A stretch of 64,000 nucleotides of DNA. It comes from Rhodospirillaceae bacterium (GTDB taxonomy: Bacteria > Pseudomonadota > Alphaproteobacteria > TMED109). The position numbers and the translations under genes were made by a program. The notes beneath the pieces were generated by a model. That model was not told the origin of the DNA and searched no databases. It saw only the letters and a program-made list of their open reading frames with translations. The stretch's first letter is position 1. Each line of letters opens with the position of its first letter. The DNA lies in the NCBI GenBank assembly GCA_902579545.1, contig CACHHO010000002.1, positions 1-64,000 on the forward strand, read 5' to 3'. Of the stretch, positions 61,136 through 64,000 are shown in pieces.

Positions 61136-61924
61136 TTGGAAAAAAAAAATTTAGATAGCAAATTAGTTATTTCTAATAAGTCATTTTGTTCAAGACTGAT
61201 AATTGGAACAGGTAAGTATACTAATTACGAGATAAATAAAAAAGCACTAGAAGCAAGTGGTGCTGAAATGGTTACAGTTGCTATGAGACGTGTAAATTTA
61301 AGTAATAATCTAGAACCAAAACTCACAGACTATATCAATCCAAAAAAATATACTTTTCTTCCTAATACTGCTGGATGTTTTAACTCTGAAGATGCAATAA
61401 GAACTCTAAGTCTAGCAAAAGAAATTGGAGGTTGGGATATGGTAAAATTAGAGGTTTTATCTGATAAAAAAACTCTCTATCCTGATATGATTGAAACTAT
61501 TAAAACAGCAAAAATATTAATCTCTAAGGGATTTAAAGTACTAGCTTACTGCACAGATGATCCAGTATTAGCAAAGAAATTAGAAAATATTGGATGTTCT
61601 GCCATTATGCCCCTTGGGTCTCCTATTGGTTCAGGCATGGGAATTTTAAATCCTTTAAATATTAAATTAATTGTCGAACAAAGTAATGTACCTATAATTC
61701 TTGACGCAGGAATCGGTACAGCTTCAGATGCATGTCTAGCTATGGAATTAGGCTGTGATGCCGTTTTGATTAATTCCGCTATAGCAAATGCAAAAAATCC
61801 AATAAATATGGCTAGAGCTATGAAAAATGCAGTGTTGTCTGGAAGAGAATGTTATTTATCTGGAAGAATTCAAAAAAAACCTTCAGCAACTGCTACTTCT
61901 CCAACGAAAAGAATTTTCAATTAA
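61136..61924 (+). CDS. thiG: thiazole synthase
   Basis: ThiG makes the thiazole phosphate of thiamine from DXP, a dehydroglycine source and ThiS-bound sulfur. The 262-residue TIM barrel has LIIGTGKYTNYE, WDMVKLEVLSD with the Schiff-base Lys, MPLGSPIGSGMGI and the phosphate site LDAGIGTASDA. It starts with TTG directly after the thiS stop, behind GGAGG. ThiO or ThiH, which would supply dehydroglycine, is not in the window. Confidence 0.95.
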   Translation: MEKKNLDSKLVISNKSFCSRLIIGTGKYTNYEINKKALEASGAEMVTVAMRRVNLSNNLEPKLTDYINPKKYTFLPNTAGCFNSEDAIRTLSLAKEIGGWDMVKLEVLSDKKTLYPDMIETIKTAKILISKGFKVLAYCTDDPVLAKKLENIGCSAIMPLGSPIGSGMGILNPLNIKLIVEQSNVPIILDAGIGTASDACLAMELGCDAVLINSAIANAKNPINMARAMKNAVLSGRECYLSGRIQKKPSATATSPTKRIFN

Positions 61925-61948
61925 TTAATATTAAATTTTTTTTATATT

Positions 61949-62971
61949 ATGTATAATAAATTTATGAGATATCAAAATAAAAAAGTAATTTTAAAAAAAA
62001 GGCCAGATGGATTCCCTAAAATTGACGATTTTGAATTAGTTGAAAATATTATAGATAATATAGAACACGGTGAAATAATAATAGAAGTTATATGGTTATC
62101 TCTTGATCCATACATGAGAGGAAGGATGAGTGAAGCAAAAAGTTATGCTTCTCCAATTAAAATAGGTGATGTTATAACTGGAGGAGCAGTTGGTAAAGTA
62201 TTACAAAGCAAATGTAGTAGATTTAATGCTGGTGATATAGTAGAAGGATTTACAATAGGGTGGCAAAAATTTTGTAAAACGTCTACACATAATATAAGAA
62301 AAATCAATCCAGATATTGCACCCATACAGACTTCAGTCGGTGTATTAGGTATGCCTGGTATGACTGCTTATTTTGGTTTCTTTGAAATTTGTAAACCAAT
62401 TCCAGGAGATACTGTAGTAGTATCTGCTGCATCAGGTGCAGTAGGACAATTGGTAGGACAATTAGCTAAGCTATCAAACTGTAAAGTTATAGGTATAGCT
62501 GGAAGTGAAGATAAATGTTCGTACCTTGAAAAAAACCTAAATTTTGATTTAGCTATTAATTACAAAAATCAAAATGTATATAAAGAAATTAAATCATTTT
62601 GTCCAGAGGGTGTTAACATTTATTTTGACAATGTAGGAGGCAAAATTTCCGATGAAGTAATCAGTAATATAGCTCCATATGCGAGAATTGCAGTTTGTGG
62701 AGTTATATCACAATACAATTTAAAGCAATTAGAGTTAGGACATAGAATACAAAGAGCTGTTTTGACAAATCAAGCTACTGTAGAGGGTTTTTTAGTATTT
62801 AGATTTGAACAAAAATATAATATTGCAATAAATAGAATGGCAAAATGGCTAAAAGAAAAAAAAATTATTTGGAAAGAAGATATTATTGAAGGCCTAGAGA
62901 ATGCTCCAGAAGCCTTTATTGGTCTAATGAATGGAAAAAACTTTGGGAAGTTACTTGTAAAAGTAAAATAA
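61949..62971 (+). CDS. NADP-dependent oxidoreductase, MDR family (CurA-like)
   Basis: This 340-residue medium-chain reductase lacks zinc ligands and resembles the prostaglandin-reductase/CurA group. It has EVIWLSLDPYMRGRMSE, the nucleotide motif SAASGAVGQLVGQLAKL, FDNVGGKISDEV and the C-terminal end ENAPEAFIGLMNGKNFGKLLVKV. It reduces double bonds of enones or related compounds. The substrate is unknown. A second ATG at 61964 is an alternative start. It converges with aspS with a 2-base gap. Confidence 0.85.
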   Translation: MYNKFMRYQNKKVILKKRPDGFPKIDDFELVENIIDNIEHGEIIIEVIWLSLDPYMRGRMSEAKSYASPIKIGDVITGGAVGKVLQSKCSRFNAGDIVEGFTIGWQKFCKTSTHNIRKINPDIAPIQTSVGVLGMPGMTAYFGFFEICKPIPGDTVVVSAASGAVGQLVGQLAKLSNCKVIGIAGSEDKCSYLEKNLNFDLAINYKNQNVYKEIKSFCPEGVNIYFDNVGGKISDEVISNIAPYARIAVCGVISQYNLKQLELGHRIQRAVLTNQATVEGFLVFRFEQKYNIAINRMAKWLKEKKIIWKEDIIEGLENAPEAFIGLMNGKNFGKLLVKVK

Positions 62972-62973
62972 AT

Positions 62974-64000
62974 CTATTCTTCCTTAATTATATCTATACC
63001 TAATTCTTTTAACTGCTTATCATCTACTATATTTGGTGCACTCATCAATAAGTCTTCTGCTTTTTGGTTCATAGGAAACATTATTACTTCTCTTATGTTG
63101 GGCTCATTAGCTATTAACATAACTATCCTATCTATTCCAGGGGCTATACCACCATGTGGCGGAGCGCCATACTTAAAAGCATTATATAATGACGGAAATT
63201 TACTTTCTATATCTTTCTGATTATAACCTGCAATATTAAAAGCTTTTAGCATAATATCAAGGTCATGATTTCTTATTGCACCAGAAGAAAGTTCTATTCC
63301 ATTACATACTATATCGTATTGGAAGGCTTTTATATCTAGTGGATCTTTTTCTTCTAATGCTTTCATGCCACCTTGAGGCATAGAAAAAGGGTTATGACTA
63401 AATTGAATTTTACCATTTTCTTCATCTTTTTCATACATAGGAAAATCAACAATCCAACAAAACTCGAATAAATTTTCATCAACTAATTTTAACTCTTTAC
63501 CTATTTTATTTATAACTAAACTTCCAAAATTTACTGCTTTCTTGTATTTATCACAGATAAAGAATAATGCATCTCCCAACTTTATATTAAGTTCTTTTTT
63601 AAGTTCTTCTAGTAAATCTTCTTTTAAGTTATTTGCTATAGGGCCTTTTCCTATAAGCTTACCTTGACTATTGCTTTCAAAATTAATATAACCTAAACCT
63701 GATGCTCCATTTTCTCTGGCCCAATTATTTAATTTATCAAAAAAGGACCTTGGTTTTTCCGCTCCAACATTAGCAATAATAACTTTAACTATTCCACCAC
63801 TTTTTATAATATTTTTAAAAATTTTAAATTCAGACCTATCATCTAAAAATACTTTAGTTATGTCCTTCATAAATAGAGGATTTCTTAAATCAGGTTTATC
63901 TGTTCCATATTTATCAATAGATTCCAAGTATGGTATTCTTGGAAATTTTCCAGAAGAAACATTTTTATTAGAAAACTTATTGAAGGTATCATAAATTACT
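62974..64000 (-). CDS. aspS: aspartyl-tRNA synthetase, C-terminal part (runs off the window)
   Basis: AspRS charges tRNA-Asp. The visible 341 residues begin at the window edge and contain [21 protein letters not shown] and a GAD insertion domain (about 62-170 of the visible part). Class II motif 3 is seen in [17 protein letters not shown], preceded by FSHNPFSMP. The N-terminal anticodon domain and motifs 1 and 2 lie beyond base 64000. The frame is open to the edge without a stop. The GAD domain shows it is the bacterial type. The discriminating or non-discriminating type cannot be judged. Confidence 0.95.
   Translation of the reverse strand, partial: VIYDTFNKFSNKNVSSGKFPRIPYLESIDKYGTDKPDLRNPLFMKDITKVFLDDRSEFKIFKNIIKSGGIVKVIIANVGAEKPRSFFDKLNNWARENGASGLGYINFESNSQGKLIGKGPIANNLKEDLLEELKKELNIKLGDALFFICDKYKKAVNFGSLVINKIGKELKLVDENLFEFCWIVDFPMYEKDEENGKIQFSHNPFSMPQGGMKALEEKDPLDIKAFQYDIVCNGIELSSGAIRNHDLDIMLKAFNIAGYNQKDIESKFPSLYNAFKYGAPPHGGIAPGIDRIVMLIANEPNIREVIMFPMNQKAEDLLMSAPNIVDDKQLKELGIDIIKEE

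Overview
The window is about 64 kb of very AT-rich, densely packed chromosome. It comes from an alphaproteobacterium with a streamlined genome. The alphaproteobacterial signature is strong: an NDUFA12-type complex I subunit, DUF2155, a small membrane protein beside an RluA-type synthase, sigma-32 with an RpoH box, the tkt-gap-pgk-fba-thiE-efp-suhB block, tolQRAB-pal-cpoB followed by tilS-ftsH-folP-glmM, and serC-serA-hisZ-purA-rpoH. The A+T content, tiny intergenic gaps and tail-to-tail overlapping stop codons resemble free-living marine lineages (SAR11/HIMB59/AEGEAN-169 style). The exact clade cannot be fixed by eye. There are no rRNAs, insertion sequences, integrases or CRISPR arrays, and no gene-free stretch exceeds 300 bases.

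Layout. 1-1.8 kb: a minus-strand pair, an SPL-like radical SAM protein and a nucleosidase. 1.8-5.5 kb: a small accessory glycan block (GT2 glycosyltransferase, acyltransferase-3, SGNH protein, 35-residue membrane peptide), then tRNA-Thr. 5.6-7.3 kb: thiomethyl- or deoxy-ribose salvage (MtnA plus a FucA/Ald2-like aldolase). 7.4-11.3 kb: a fatty-acid oxidation set (SDR, acyl-CoA dehydrogenase, thiolase, crotonase remnant). 11.3-16 kb: msrB, a MaoC protein, a HAD hydrolase, fabI, aroC, an AhpD-like protein, tlyA. 16-20 kb: ispA, xseB and a MotA/MotB-like envelope trio. 20-27 kb: suhB-like, efp, thiE, fba, pgk, gap, tkt. 27-36 kb: DUF4164-like, zapA, fthC, ymdB, yebC, a RuvC-like nuclease, ybgC and the Tol-Pal system. 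36-48 kb: tilS, ftsH, folP, glmM, thiD, serC (frame-split), serA, hisZ, purA, rpoH. 48-58 kb: RluA synthase, two envelope proteins, an amidase, RNase E/G, an aminotransferase, an M48 protease, a DsbA protein, NDUFA12, DUF2155. 58-64 kb: aat, accC, accB, aroQ, thiS, thiG, an oxidoreductase, and aspS running off the right edge.

Most genes are housekeeping and work in ordinary pathways: glycolysis and the pentose phosphate pathway, serine, chorismate, thiamine and folate synthesis, fatty-acid initiation, and the energised Tol-Pal envelope link. The unusual points are exceptions inside this conserved frame. serC is split by a one-base frameshift. Two genes appear to start at AUU and AUA behind good Shine-Dalgarno sites. 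A phage-type RuvC-like protein sits where ruvC-ruvA-ruvB would be expected. The SuhB homologue has lost its metal ligands. The FadJ-like protein is cut down to its crotonase half. The dxs and 6S RNA slots are empty. All assignments come from reading motifs, without database searches.
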